From: Chloroflexota bacterium
GTDB taxonomy: Bacteria > Chloroflexota > Anaerolineae > UBA7937 > B3-Chlor
Assembly (NCBI GenBank): GCA_030613785.1
Contig: JAUWLF010000003.1
Span: 1 to 64,000, forward strand
DNA length: 64,000 nt
Direction: 5' to 3'
The notes under the pieces were generated by a model. It was not told the origin of the DNA. It saw only the letters and a program-made list of their open reading frames with translations, and searched no databases. A program made the position numbers and the translations under genes. Below, piece by piece: positions 24,781 through 33,034 of this stretch (its first letter is position 1; each line of letters begins with the position of its first letter).

Positions 24781-25593
24781 TCAGCAGTGCAGCAAGGTCC
24801 CTTCCTGGATGTCGCTGTCCAACAACGCCTTCTTTATGAGCCCCTGCCGGTCACCAGAGATGAAACGCACCGTAAGGGCCGGCTGGACCTCGATCAACTG
24901 GCACATCGTTCGCACTTTGGCCAGCATGCCTCCCGTCACGTCAATGCCGTGGGAGCCGGTCAGCATCTTCTCAAGCTGGTGATATTGGGATGCCGATATC
25001 TCTTGGAGAAGACGTGTTCCTTGGTCTTGAAGCGGGTCTCCTGTGAAGACCCCTTCCACCCGACCCGTCAGGATTATCCTCTGAGGGTTCAGATGTAAGC
25101 TGAGGTAGGCGAAAATCTGTTCCGTGGAGACGATGGCACTGCCCCGCACTCGGTCGAAAGAGACATCGCCATAGACGACGGGCACCAGATGCCTCTTGAG
25201 GGCCTCCTCGAGGGGAGCGGCCTCCAGATGGACGAGTTCTCCCTCGTCGCAAATCGCTGACGCCGAGGGTTGCAAGGGCACAACCGGAACGCCCTGCTCC
25301 AGAAGTATGTCCGTGACTATGCGATTCAGGCGCGCGGCCACCACCGCCGTTTCGGCATATCCCCACCAGCCATCGCTCTCGGACAGTCCGTCCTGAACTC
25401 CATACTTGCTGGCTGGATCATGACCGAATGATCCGCTACCGTGCCCCAAGACTAGACTCAAGTTGGGAACGTCGTCCAAGGCCTCCCGTATCTCTCGAGC
25501 TACACGGCGGATCACCAATTCCCTGGCCGTCTGAGGTGATCCCTTGTCGGTGATCAGCGATCCCCCCAGCTTGAGGAAAATCAACTCGCCCAA
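24781..25593 (-). CDS. ipk: Isopentenyl phosphate kinase
   Basis: Phosphorylates isopentenyl phosphate to IPP in the alternative mevalonate route. The 270-residue amino-acid-kinase-fold protein has LKLGGSLITDK at the N-terminus. The family's GSFGH follows (His58, the residue that separates IPK from other kinases of this fold), and then VYGDV and LTGRVEGVFTGDP. The start is TTG, supported by AGGA nine bases upstream. IPK is typical of archaea and of some Chloroflexota. Mevalonate kinase is encoded 1.7 kb upstream in the same operon; the phosphomevalonate decarboxylase needed to complete the route is not in view. Confidence 0.9.
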   Translation of the reverse strand: MGELIFLKLGGSLITDKGSPQTARELVIRRVAREIREALDDVPNLSLVLGHGSGSFGHDPASKYGVQDGLSESDGWWGYAETAVVAARLNRIVTDILLEQGVPVVPLQPSASAICDEGELVHLEAAPLEEALKRHLVPVVYGDVSFDRVRGSAIVSTEQIFAYLSLHLNPQRIILTGRVEGVFTGDPLQDQGTRLLQEISASQYHQLEKMLTGSHGIDVTGGMLAKVRTMCQLIEVQPALTVRFISGDRQGLIKKALLDSDIQEGTLLHC

Positions 25594-25610
25594 TCATCAC
25601 CATCCTGCGA

Positions 25611-26294
25611 TCAATCTCGATTTGCCGGAGGCCCCCGTTTTGCGACCAGCAGAGCTACCGCCTTCCCAGAAGTCTGTGGGCGATACCGCGCCCCCTTGGG
25701 CACGACTGTCATCTCACCCCTTCCCAGAGTGACACCACCCAACTCAGTGTCCAGAGTAAGTGTGTCTTCCTGCACCAACAGCAACTCGCTCGCCTCGCTA
25801 CACGGATGCTCCTCGCCCTTACCCTCGTATCGAACCACCGATAGGCACAGATCATCCACCCAGATCAGTTCGCGGGGCACCGAAGGCTTCTCCAGTTGCA
25901 GTGCCTCGGCGCCTATGTTGACAGAGTGAATCCTTCCCGCACCCTGAAGGACGAATAACCTGCGTTGGCCGTTCTGCCTGCTGGCAAAGAACTTCCTTTC
26001 GAAGACCAGTGCTACTGTTCGCGACACGGAACCACAGCGGTGAGTGACCGCCTTCGGTATCACCGCCATCTCACCACTTCGCAGCATAGTGTTGCCCCAC
26101 TCACTCTCCAGAGCCAGTTCTCCATCCACCACCAGGAAGAGTTGCTCCTGGTCTACGTGTTTGTGCCAGGCCACCATGCCCTGGCTGGTGAACAGACGAG
26201 CCACAAAATCATCAATGTCAGCCAGATCGACAACCAGAAAAGGCTGAGTCAGGCTCTTCGCCTCCTCCAACACATTGATCTTCGCGATGGGCAT
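25611..26294 (-). CDS. Two-cupin-domain protein
   Basis: A 227-residue protein with two cupin barrels. The first (about 25-100) keeps a metal-type motif with His-Lys-His (WHKHVDQEQ) and a later His in VTHRCG. The second (about 130-215) has a partial set (HPCSEASE) and may not bind metal. ATG 26294 is chosen because GGGAGG stands four bases before it. It lies between isopentenyl phosphate kinase and mevalonate kinase with short gaps. A role in isoprenoid or sugar metabolism cannot be assigned from sequence. Confidence 0.8.
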   Translation of the reverse strand: MPIAKINVLEEAKSLTQPFLVVDLADIDDFVARLFTSQGMVAWHKHVDQEQLFLVVDGELALESEWGNTMLRSGEMAVIPKAVTHRCGSVSRTVALVFERKFFASRQNGQRRLFVLQGAGRIHSVNIGAEALQLEKPSVPRELIWVDDLCLSVVRYEGKGEEHPCSEASELLLVQEDTLTLDTELGGVTLGRGEMTVVPKGARYRPQTSGKAVALLVAKRGPPANRD

Positions 26295-26332
26295 CAGACC
26301 TCCCGTGGTCAGCGCCACCCCAGGTCACCGCA

Positions 26333-27328
26333 TCATCGTTGGCTCGGTGATGCCATGGATGGGGCCAAGGGCCCAGTGACGTCCGTGGTGGCCTTGACTT
26401 CCGTCTGCAACACCCCTTGGGCTCCAGCGTCCTGCAGAGCCTTTTTCACCTCTTGACACGTCTCTGGAGTCGCCAAGGCGATCATGTTTCCGCCCCGGCC
26501 GGCGCCTGACAGTTTAGCTCCCAGCGCACCATGTCGCTTGGCTGCATTCACCAGGGCATCCAACTGCGAGGACGACACCTCCATGGCCCGAAGCAAGCGG
26601 TGGTTCTCGTCCATCAGCCGCCCCACTTCAGCAGCATCCCCCTTCTCCATGGCGTCACGGATCCCGACCACCGTGCCGCCCACCTCATCGAAAAGGGTTT
26701 CGTATCTGTCCTTGGATTCCTGCCATGCACTACGCACTGCGCCAACCACCGCCCTGGTGGGGCTTTCCACGCCCGTATCGGCGATGAGCAACAGCAACGG
26801 TGCTCCTACCCGAAGGATCTCCAACCTCTGTCCACGCACGAAGTACACCGCTCGTTGATGTGCCACGACCGTATTGTCTACTCCACTAGGCGTGCCATGG
26901 TATAGCTTCTCCACATCATACACCAATCGTGAGACCTGTTCAGCGGTCAGATCCTTGGAGAAATGCTGTGCCAAGGCCCTTGTAATGGCTGCGGACACTG
27001 CGGCACCGCTCCCCAGACCTCGGGCTACGGGGATAGTCGACTCCAGGACTATCACCAGATCATGGCCGAGTCCCAATCCGATATACTCCAGCGTGTTGAC
27101 CGCCGCAGCCAACAGAGGATCTCTTGTCTCGTCGCTCGCCTCGTCCCCCAACGTAACAACACGTCCCAGGTCCCTCGCTACGATGACAATACTTTGCCCC
27201 TCCACGCCGTCCTCAACCGTGGCCCGAGCCTGTACCTCAGCCACAGGCACCGCGATAGCTGGCCGGCCATAGACTACAGCGTGCTCACCACAGAGGATGA
27301 TCTTTCCCTGAGCGCAGGCAACCGTCAT
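26333..27328 (-). CDS. mvk: Mevalonate kinase
   Basis: Makes mevalonate 5-phosphate. The 331-residue GHMP kinase has the N-terminal GKIILCGEHAVVYGRPA motif and the ATP loop PVARGLGSGAAVSAA (about 95-110). The C-terminal GAKLSGAGRGGNMI motif follows near 285. ATG 27328 is taken because the family N-terminus begins there and a promoter sits 31 bases upstream; the frame is open to 27424 but reads as non-homologous sequence. It is the first gene of the operon mvk-cupin-ipk-rtcA-rnz. Confidence 0.9.
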   Translation of the reverse strand: MTVACAQGKIILCGEHAVVYGRPAIAVPVAEVQARATVEDGVEGQSIVIVARDLGRVVTLGDEASDETRDPLLAAAVNTLEYIGLGLGHDLVIVLESTIPVARGLGSGAAVSAAITRALAQHFSKDLTAEQVSRLVYDVEKLYHGTPSGVDNTVVAHQRAVYFVRGQRLEILRVGAPLLLLIADTGVESPTRAVVGAVRSAWQESKDRYETLFDEVGGTVVGIRDAMEKGDAAEVGRLMDENHRLLRAMEVSSSQLDALVNAAKRHGALGAKLSGAGRGGNMIALATPETCQEVKKALQDAGAQGVLQTEVKATTDVTGPLAPSMASPSQR

Positions 27329-27358
27329 AGAGAGTACGTCCTTGAGGCAATCAAGGCT

Positions 27359-27387
27359 AGTATACCACAGGAAGCACCGTATGTACA
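27359..27387 (-). promoter_or_regulatory. Promoter of the mevalonate kinase operon
   Basis: TGTACA (27387-27382), 17 bases and TATACT (27364-27359) on the minus strand, 30 bases before the mevalonate kinase ATG. The -35 box is only a partial match. Confidence 0.5.
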
Positions 27388-27427
27388 AGAAACAGCGGCG
27401 GAGAGTGCCGGAAGACAGGCTCACAGA

Positions 27428-27775
27428 TCATGGTAGCGTGACGGGATCATCGTGTAGCCAGAAACAGATCATTGCCTGCTCGGCCCACAGGATGAACCAC
27501 TGGGCGTACGCAGAACGGTGACCCTCGCGCAGCCGCTCTTCATGCTGTGCGGCTAGGCGATGCGCTTCGCCCTGGAGAATGAATGCTGCAGGTTGTTGAC
27601 TGGCAAGCACGCCAGATCGGGCGTCGAAAAGAGTCAACATCCTCGTGCTGCCCCGGGAGCTGAAGCTCTCTGACGGCCTGCCAAGATTGCGCCAACGTCG
27701 CGCGAGAGTGTATTCCCACGCTAAGACCAGCAATGGTCTAGAGGGAATGAGGCAGGACCTGGGCTTACACGCCAT
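27428..27775 (-). CDS. Possible hypothetical protein
   Basis: A 115-residue frame with no recognised family. The C-terminal half looks protein-like, with an alternating helix pattern (QPAAFILQGEAHRL followed by AAQHEERLREGHRSA), and ends four bases before the first bases of the mevalonate kinase reading frame. The ribosome binding site is weak (CCAGAG). It runs opposite to the CorC-like gene at 27858 and would share the intergenic space with that gene's promoter. It could equally be non-coding. Confidence 0.3.
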   Translation of the reverse strand: MACKPRSCLIPSRPLLVLAWEYTLARRWRNLGRPSESFSSRGSTRMLTLFDARSGVLASQQPAAFILQGEAHRLAAQHEERLREGHRSAYAQWFILWAEQAMICFWLHDDPVTLP

Positions 27776-27806
27776 CTCTGGAAGGCGTCTTTGCGCACCC
27801 TCAGCG

Positions 27807-27836
27807 GTGGCATCAGGCGTGGGCAGATGATATAAT
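27807..27836 (+). promoter_or_regulatory. Promoter of the CorC/HlyC-type gene
   Basis: GTGGCA (27807-27812), an 18-base spacer and a perfect TATAAT (27831-27836), 21 bases before the ATG. GGGAGG at 27844-27849 is the ribosome binding site. Confidence 0.6.
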
Positions 27837-27857
27837 CCGGCTCGGGAGGCTACTTGT

Positions 27858-29138
27858 ATGGGAGAGGCAACACTGCCTATCGGGGAGTCAAACGTACTGG
27901 TCAGTCTGGCCATCCTTGGTATCAGCATCATCATGGTTGCTTTTTTCGCCTGTTCTGAGGCGGCGTTGATATCGGTGAGCAAGATTCGCATTCGCAGCCT
28001 CGCCGAACAGGGGAACCGGGCAGCCCAATTGGCCAGGGACCTGTGGGAAAATCATGACAAGCTGTTTGCCACCATCCTGCTTACGGAGAACGCCTTCATC
28101 ATCTTTGCCTCCTCCGTGGGCACCACCTTGTCGTTGCTGATCTTCGGCGAGCGAGGTTTTTTTGTCGCCAGTCTGGTCATGACCGTGCTCATAGTCCTCT
28201 TTGGCGAGATAACTCCTAAGACCTTCGCCGCCCGCAACGCAGAGCGCGTGTCCCTCATTGTTGCCAGACCCATCAGCCTGATCGTGAAAGTGCTGACCCC
28301 CGTCATCTACCTCTTCACGCTCGTAGCCAACTTCCTCATCGGCCTGGTGAGCAGGGGCAAAGAGGACCAGTCCCCATTCGTTACTCCGGAGGAGATACGC
28401 CTGTTGGCCACGATCGGCGAGCAGGAAGGCACGGTGCTGGAGATGGAACGGGACATGGTCCACAGGGTCTTCGAATTCGGGCAGCGGCAGGTGCGTGAGG
28501 TCATGATACCACGGCCCGACATCGTGGGCCTGGACAGCGGCGCCACGCTCAACGGCCTGTTGGAGACTTTCACCAACTCCAATCATTCTCGATTCCCCGT
28601 CTACAGCGGCGACCTGGACCATATCATGGGTTTCGTATCGATCAAGGATGTCCTGCTGGCCCTCGCCCGAGATCCAGGTGTCCGCAAGGATGAGATAGGT
28701 CAATTGGTTCGGCCAGCGGTTTTCGTCCCTGAAACCAAGGAAGTCGGCGAGTTGTTCCGCGAGATGCGCACTCACCCCACGCAGATCGCCGTGGTCATAG
28801 ACGAATACGGTGGCACGGCAGGGATGGTCACTCTGGAGGAGTTGGTGGAGGAGATAGTGGGGCGTGTCACCGATGATTGGGTGACTGAACCGCCACTGGT
28901 AGAGATCGATGCACACACGGCTCAGGTCGATGGCTTGATGCGCATAGATGAGGTCAATGGAGAGCTGGGCATAGACCTGCCGGAGAACGACGACTATGAG
29001 ACGGTGGCCGGCTTCATCCTACATCAACTCCGACGCATGCCTGTGGAGGGAGAGCAACTGCACCACGGTGATGTCGAGATCACCGTTCAGGAGATGAAAG
29101 GCCCCAAGATAGAGAAGGTCCTCATCGCGAAGAAGTGA
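27858..29138 (+). CDS. CNNM/CorC-HlyC family membrane protein with CBS pair
   Basis: Likely a divalent-cation (Mg/Co) transporter or regulator of the 'haemolysin C/CorC' group. The 426-residue protein has a DUF21 (CNNM) membrane domain with about four helices (10-200), a pair of CBS domains (about 215-335), and a C-terminal CorC_HlyC domain with the SKxGTAGM-like EYGGTAGMVTLEELVEEIVG region followed by VDGLMRIDEVN. Length and order are normal for the family. It ends one base before the convergent Mut7-C gene. Confidence 0.88.
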   Translation: MGEATLPIGESNVLVSLAILGISIIMVAFFACSEAALISVSKIRIRSLAEQGNRAAQLARDLWENHDKLFATILLTENAFIIFASSVGTTLSLLIFGERGFFVASLVMTVLIVLFGEITPKTFAARNAERVSLIVARPISLIVKVLTPVIYLFTLVANFLIGLVSRGKEDQSPFVTPEEIRLLATIGEQEGTVLEMERDMVHRVFEFGQRQVREVMIPRPDIVGLDSGATLNGLLETFTNSNHSRFPVYSGDLDHIMGFVSIKDVLLALARDPGVRKDEIGQLVRPAVFVPETKEVGELFREMRTHPTQIAVVIDEYGGTAGMVTLEELVEEIVGRVTDDWVTEPPLVEIDAHTAQVDGLMRIDEVNGELGIDLPENDDYETVAGFILHQLRRMPVEGEQLHHGDVEITVQEMKGPKIEKVLIAKK

Positions 29139-29139
29139 A

Positions 29140-29589
29140 TCAGCCCCCTTGAATCCTCTCGATCCTCTGCCGCATCCTCTGCCAATGAGTGCCCTTCCAG
29201 TACACCTTGTCGCACCGTGGGCAGAGGCTGAACTGCTGGTGCTCACGCAAGACGTAGGGTGGAACCAGGCTCCGCACCTCCTCTTTGTCGATCGACCTCA
29301 GGAGCGTGTTGCACCCGGCACATCGAGACACAGACCAATCCACAGTCAGATCCAGGTCGCGCAGCAACTGTCCCACCTGCTCGTCGAGTCTGTCGCTCTC
29401 GACGAGCAGGGACCTCAAGCCTCTGCGCCTAGTCAACTCTCGATCCCGAGTCAAGAGCAGTCGCCCTTCAGACCGCGCCATGCGCACCAGATCGCGATCC
29501 TCCACCTGCGGGAAGTAGGCAGTGTCGTATCCCAGGATGCGCAGCCACTTGGCCAAGCGACCCAACATGGCATCGGCGACGAACTTCAT
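29140..29589 (-). CDS. Mut7-C RNase domain protein
   Basis: A 149-residue protein with a PIN-like Mut7-C domain (N-terminal MKFVADAMLGRLAKWLR motif, then LLTRDREL with an acidic site) and a C-terminal zinc ribbon with paired cysteines (CAGC near 96 and CPRC near 130). Such proteins are presumed endoribonucleases. ATG 29589 begins at the conserved motif; an in-frame TTG at 29601 is possible. It lies 15 bases after the UPF0316 gene on the same strand and is probably co-transcribed. Confidence 0.85.
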   Translation of the reverse strand: MKFVADAMLGRLAKWLRILGYDTAYFPQVEDRDLVRMARSEGRLLLTRDRELTRRRGLRSLLVESDRLDEQVGQLLRDLDLTVDWSVSRCAGCNTLLRSIDKEEVRSLVPPYVLREHQQFSLCPRCDKVYWKGTHWQRMRQRIERIQGG

Positions 29590-29604
29590 GTCGAATACCA
29601 AGGC

Positions 29605-30120
29605 CTATTTGCGCAGGCGCCACCGTCCACGATAAGCGCTCTTCATGTCGCTCACCGTGACGAAGGCTTCTTCGTCTACATCGCTGGTCAGAGCCATCAC
29701 CGAGGGCGCTTCCCTCCTTCTCACGACTGTGCGCACCATGTCAACAATGTTGGTTTGACCCGCGCCCAGGAACTCAGTGGCCCCGTAGCCCTGCTCGCGC
29801 AGCGCCTCGGCTATCTCCGTGCCCTTGCCCATGGAGATGACATTGATTTCAACCAATCCGATGGCGAGCTTGTTCTCGATGGTCACGCCCAGCACCGTGC
29901 CGAGGGCAAAACCCCCCGCGTAGGCCAGAACGTTCCACCAATTGCCGATGTTCGTCACCACCTGACTGATGGCTACCAAGAAGATAATCACTTCGACGAA
30001 CCCTATCAAGCTAGCCAAAAGCCTTCGACCGCGCACGGCCATCAAGATCCTGACCGTTCCCATAGACACATCTATGAGCCGCAGGCAGAAGATGAAAAGA
30101 GCGCCCAGAAAGATGTCCAT
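29605..30120 (-). CDS. UPF0316/DUF2179 membrane protein
   Basis: A 171-residue protein with three N-terminal helices (DUF5698 part, about 3-75) and a cytoplasmic DUF2179 domain (about 80-160). This plan matches the UPF0316 group, whose role is unknown. The ATG at 30120 has GGAGG eight bases upstream. A strong promoter lies at 30225-30253. Confidence 0.85.
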   Translation of the reverse strand: MDIFLGALFIFCLRLIDVSMGTVRILMAVRGRRLLASLIGFVEVIIFLVAISQVVTNIGNWWNVLAYAGGFALGTVLGVTIENKLAIGLVEINVISMGKGTEIAEALREQGYGATEFLGAGQTNIVDMVRTVVRRREAPSVMALTSDVDEEAFVTVSDMKSAYRGRWRLRK

Positions 30121-30150
30121 ATCTCGACCTCCAAACAATTGTCGGAACAC

Positions 30151-30764
30151 ACATACAAGAACAACTTCCCTCGCCGCGCGACAAGGGGAGCAGCAACAAG
30201 GTACTATACTTCGCGACAGGATTCATTCTACCGATATGCCCAGGCCTTGTCAAACATCATCCGTACGTGAGCCTAGACGTCGGGACGATGATTCAGACCT
30301 TGCGGCTGTACTGTGACTCGAACGTGTGCTACAGTTGCTCGCCAACTACAACCTAACCGATGCGCCTAGGTGGTTCCAGAAGTCCTGGTGAATCATGCTA
30401 TGGGCGCATTAGAGATTCCAAGCACACTGAGATCGTTCTCCAATCCATGGTCGACTTCTTCTTTGCCCAGGGGCAGAATGTCTGTTACGCGGCCAGGGCC
30501 TTCAGGAACTCTCGCCCTACAGTCATCAACCGGACGAACCGGAATACAGCACACGGCTGGCGGAGGAGAAGGGATATCGCGTATAGTCTGTCGGGCGGTG
30601 GACGCTTCACCAGAGGAATCGAGGTGCGCTTGTCCCACGCTAGACGTTCTCGACACCTATGCACGCTTGCCAGGCCCGGCGTTCCGGGCGGATGCTCAGC
30701 GTGACCAAGTTCGCGGGTGTTCCGCGCACCACGCAATCGCATACCGGCCTAGTAGAGAGGATGG
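30151..30764. other. 614-base region without a recognised gene
   Basis: Apart from the promoter at 30225-30253, no signal was found. Several open frames of 75-130 codons exist, but they overlap one another, are rich in Arg/Ser/Pro and lack ribosome binding sites, so they look like chance frames. A decayed gene cannot be excluded. Confidence 0.45.
30225..30253 (-). promoter_or_regulatory. Promoter of the UPF0316-RNase pair
   Basis: Perfect TTGACA (30253-30248), 17-base spacer and TAGAAT (30230-30225) on the minus strand, about 105 bases before the UPF0316 ATG. Confidence 0.7.
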
Positions 30765-31253
30765 ATGATGATCACCGAGGTTTCTGTAGGGGACTCAATG
30801 AAACGGCATGTTGTGACGGTGACCGCGTCGACTACGGTGCAGGAGGCAGTGCGGATCGTGGTCGAAGGACGTGTGGGCACACTGCCCGTGGTTGACGAAG
30901 AGGGCCTTCTGACCGGCGTAGTGCGTCTCGCGGATCTGCTGGGCGTCTTCACGCCCGATTTCCTCGCCCTACTGGACGACATAGACTTCGTACACGATTT
31001 CGGCGCAATGGAACAGGTGCACCCACAAACCATATTGCAGGCGAGGGAGCTCACCATGAGCGACCTGGCGGGAACACTGGTAGCCGTGGAGGAGCACTGT
31101 GGCCTTCTTCACGCCCTGGTCACGATGGTGAAGCATCAACTCCAAGACCTGCCCATCGTGGACGAGGAGGGACGATTGGTTGGCATCGCCTCGCGCGTGG
31201 ATATCGCACGCTCTTTCTTCGTGACGCGGGTCCTATGGGGTATTTCGTCGTGA
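30765..31253 (+). CDS. CBS-domain protein
   Basis: A 162-residue soluble protein made of a CBS pair (about 8-60 and 95-155). CBS pairs bind adenine nucleotides and regulate linked transporters or enzymes. AGAGAGG stands four bases before the ATG. It overlaps the next gene, an ion permease, by 19 bases, so it probably regulates that transporter. Confidence 0.85.
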   Translation: MMITEVSVGDSMKRHVVTVTASTTVQEAVRIVVEGRVGTLPVVDEEGLLTGVVRLADLLGVFTPDFLALLDDIDFVHDFGAMEQVHPQTILQARELTMSDLAGTLVAVEEHCGLLHALVTMVKHQLQDLPIVDEEGRLVGIASRVDIARSFFVTRVLWGISS

Positions 31254-32545
31254 CCACCGTCCAAGTTGTCTCCATCGCCATCTTCGTCATTACCTTTGCC
31301 ATCATTCTTCTGGATCGCATCCACCGCACGATTGTGGCTATGGCCGGCGGGGCGGTGATGGTGGCGGTCGGTATGCTGATGGGTTTCTATTCCCAGGAGC
31401 AGGCCCTGCATGCCATTGACTTCAACACACTGGGGCTGCTGCTGGGAATGATGATCTTGGTCAGAGTGTTGCAGCAGACTGGCTTCTTTCAGTACGTGGC
31501 GATCCTCACCGCGAAAGTCTCCCGCGGCAATGTGTGGTTCCTGCTGGTCCTCCTAGGCACGATTACTACCGTTCTTTCCCTGTTTCTGGACAACGTGACC
31601 ACCGTAGTCCTCATCGCACCGATGACGATCCTGATCGCCGAAATGCTGGGCATCAGCCCCGTCCCCTTGCTGATAGCAGAGGCTCTACTATCCAATACTG
31701 GAGGGGTGGCGACGCTGGTGGGCGATCCCCCCAACGTGATGATCGGCTCGGCGGCGGGCTTCACCTTCGTCGATTTCCTGACCCACACCGCCCCCATAGT
31801 ACTCGTGGCCTGGCTGGCGGCGCTGCTCGTCTTACGGGTAGTCTTTCGCTCCGAACTGGCCGCCGCGCCCCAGAACATCGCTGGTCTGATGGCCTTGGAT
31901 GAGAAAGAGGCCCTCCACGACCCCGCCAGCCTGAAGAGAACACTCATCATTCTGGGTGTGGTGGTCTTGCTGTTCCTTTTCCACGGCCAGCTACACCTGA
32001 CACCGGCCTACATTGCCCTGGGCGGCGCAGCGGCTGTGCTCCTCTGGGTGCGTCCCGATGTGGAGGAAACGGTTTCCCACGTAGAGTGGAGCGTTTTGCT
32101 GTTCTTTGCTGCGCTCTTTGTGACCGTCGGCGGGTTGGAAGCCTCTGGCGTGTTGGGCTTGGTCGCCGCCCCACTGGCAGCAGTGGCACACCACAACCTC
32201 CTGGTCGCCTGCCTCCTGCTGCTGTGGGTCTCTGCCCTTGCGTCGGCAGCCGTCGACAATATCCCCTACACAATTGCCCTGATTCCGGTGATTCAAGAAC
32301 TGGGCCGCCTGGGCATCTCCACCTCTCCCCTCTGGTGGGCGCTGGCGCTGGGCGCGGGCTTTGGCGGAAACGGCACCCCCATCGGTTCGACAGCCAATGT
32401 CATCGTCGTCACCGTCAGCGAGAAGACGCGCACGCCTATCACGCCGCGGATCTGGATGCGCTCCGGGCTGCCGGTGATGATCGTGACCTGCATCGTGGGC
32501 AGCGTCCTGTTTGCGCTGTTCTTCGATTGGATGCTCACGCCATAA
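31235..32545 (+). CDS. ArsB/NhaD-superfamily permease
   Basis: A 436-residue ion permease with 10-12 helices in two homologous halves. The half motifs DNVTTVVLIAPMT (about 114-126) and VDNIPYTIALIPV (about 334-346), and the re-entrant NTGGVATLVGDPPNVMIG and GNGTPIGSTANVI loops, mark the ArsB/NhaD/citrate-permease group. Substrate is not fixed by sequence; Na+/H+ exchange or arsenite or dicarboxylate export are the options. It is co-translated with the CBS protein. Confidence 0.85.
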   Translation: MGYFVVTTVQVVSIAIFVITFAIILLDRIHRTIVAMAGGAVMVAVGMLMGFYSQEQALHAIDFNTLGLLLGMMILVRVLQQTGFFQYVAILTAKVSRGNVWFLLVLLGTITTVLSLFLDNVTTVVLIAPMTILIAEMLGISPVPLLIAEALLSNTGGVATLVGDPPNVMIGSAAGFTFVDFLTHTAPIVLVAWLAALLVLRVVFRSELAAAPQNIAGLMALDEKEALHDPASLKRTLIILGVVVLLFLFHGQLHLTPAYIALGGAAAVLLWVRPDVEETVSHVEWSVLLFFAALFVTVGGLEASGVLGLVAAPLAAVAHHNLLVACLLLLWVSALASAAVDNIPYTIALIPVIQELGRLGISTSPLWWALALGAGFGGNGTPIGSTANVIVVTVSEKTRTPITPRIWMRSGLPVMIVTCIVGSVLFALFFDWMLTP

Positions 32546-32584
32546 CTAAGTAAGCGATAGACGTCCCGGACTGTGATCTCGCCA

Positions 32585-33019
32585 CTACCCCACAAGGCGC
32601 GTCTCTATGCCCGTCTCGGCCTCTATCTCCTCGGCGAACTTCAGCAAACTGTCTGCGGCGAAAGCGCGTTCAGCGTCCTCCTCGGCAGCTTGGCCCAGTA
32701 CGACCATGGTTGCCCCCTCCTCCACAGCCGCCGCCTTGATCTCGGCCCTCACGTCTCCCTCGCGAACGACATACCCAGCTTCGACTCCCTGTTTGTGTGC
32801 CCGTTCCTGTGCCATGATTAGCAAGAACTCACCCAGGTGCCTCATCTCCTGGGCCACCACGTCGGGCCGCACGGCACATTCAGTCTTGTTCAGAAAATCG
32901 AGATCGACCACAAACAGGAACACCAACTCGTCGCCCCGCTCCCTGGCCATGGCGATGGCCACATCCTGTGTCCGATAACTGCCCTCTCCACCCCGCGTGG
33001 GGCATAGAATCTTGCCCAT
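32585..33019 (-). CDS. Universal stress protein family
   Basis: A 144-residue UspA-fold protein. It opens with ILCPTRGGEGS and ends with a VVLGQAAEEDAERAF segment in place of the usual G-x2-G-x9-GS ATP motif. Nucleotide binding is therefore uncertain. It lies 15 bases after the permease gene at 33035 on the same strand, an arrangement often seen for UspA proteins that modulate transporters. Confidence 0.8.
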   Translation of the reverse strand: MGKILCPTRGGEGSYRTQDVAIAMARERGDELVFLFVVDLDFLNKTECAVRPDVVAQEMRHLGEFLLIMAQERAHKQGVEAGYVVREGDVRAEIKAAAVEEGATMVVLGQAAEEDAERAFAADSLLKFAEEIEAETGIETRLVG

Positions 33020-33034
33020 GTTATCCCTCGTCCA

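Noticed and set aside
27888-28916. 342-codon minus-strand frame opposite the CorC-like gene
   Set aside because: Shadow of a well-conserved protein.
29149-30270. 373-codon plus-strand frame opposite the RNase and UPF0316 genes
   Set aside because: Both minus-strand genes match known families; the plus frame is rich in His/Gln/Pro and matches nothing.
30360-30768. Overlapping frames of 78-132 codons before the CBS gene
   Set aside because: Low-complexity Arg/Ser/Pro content, no ribosome binding site and mutual overlap in several frames.
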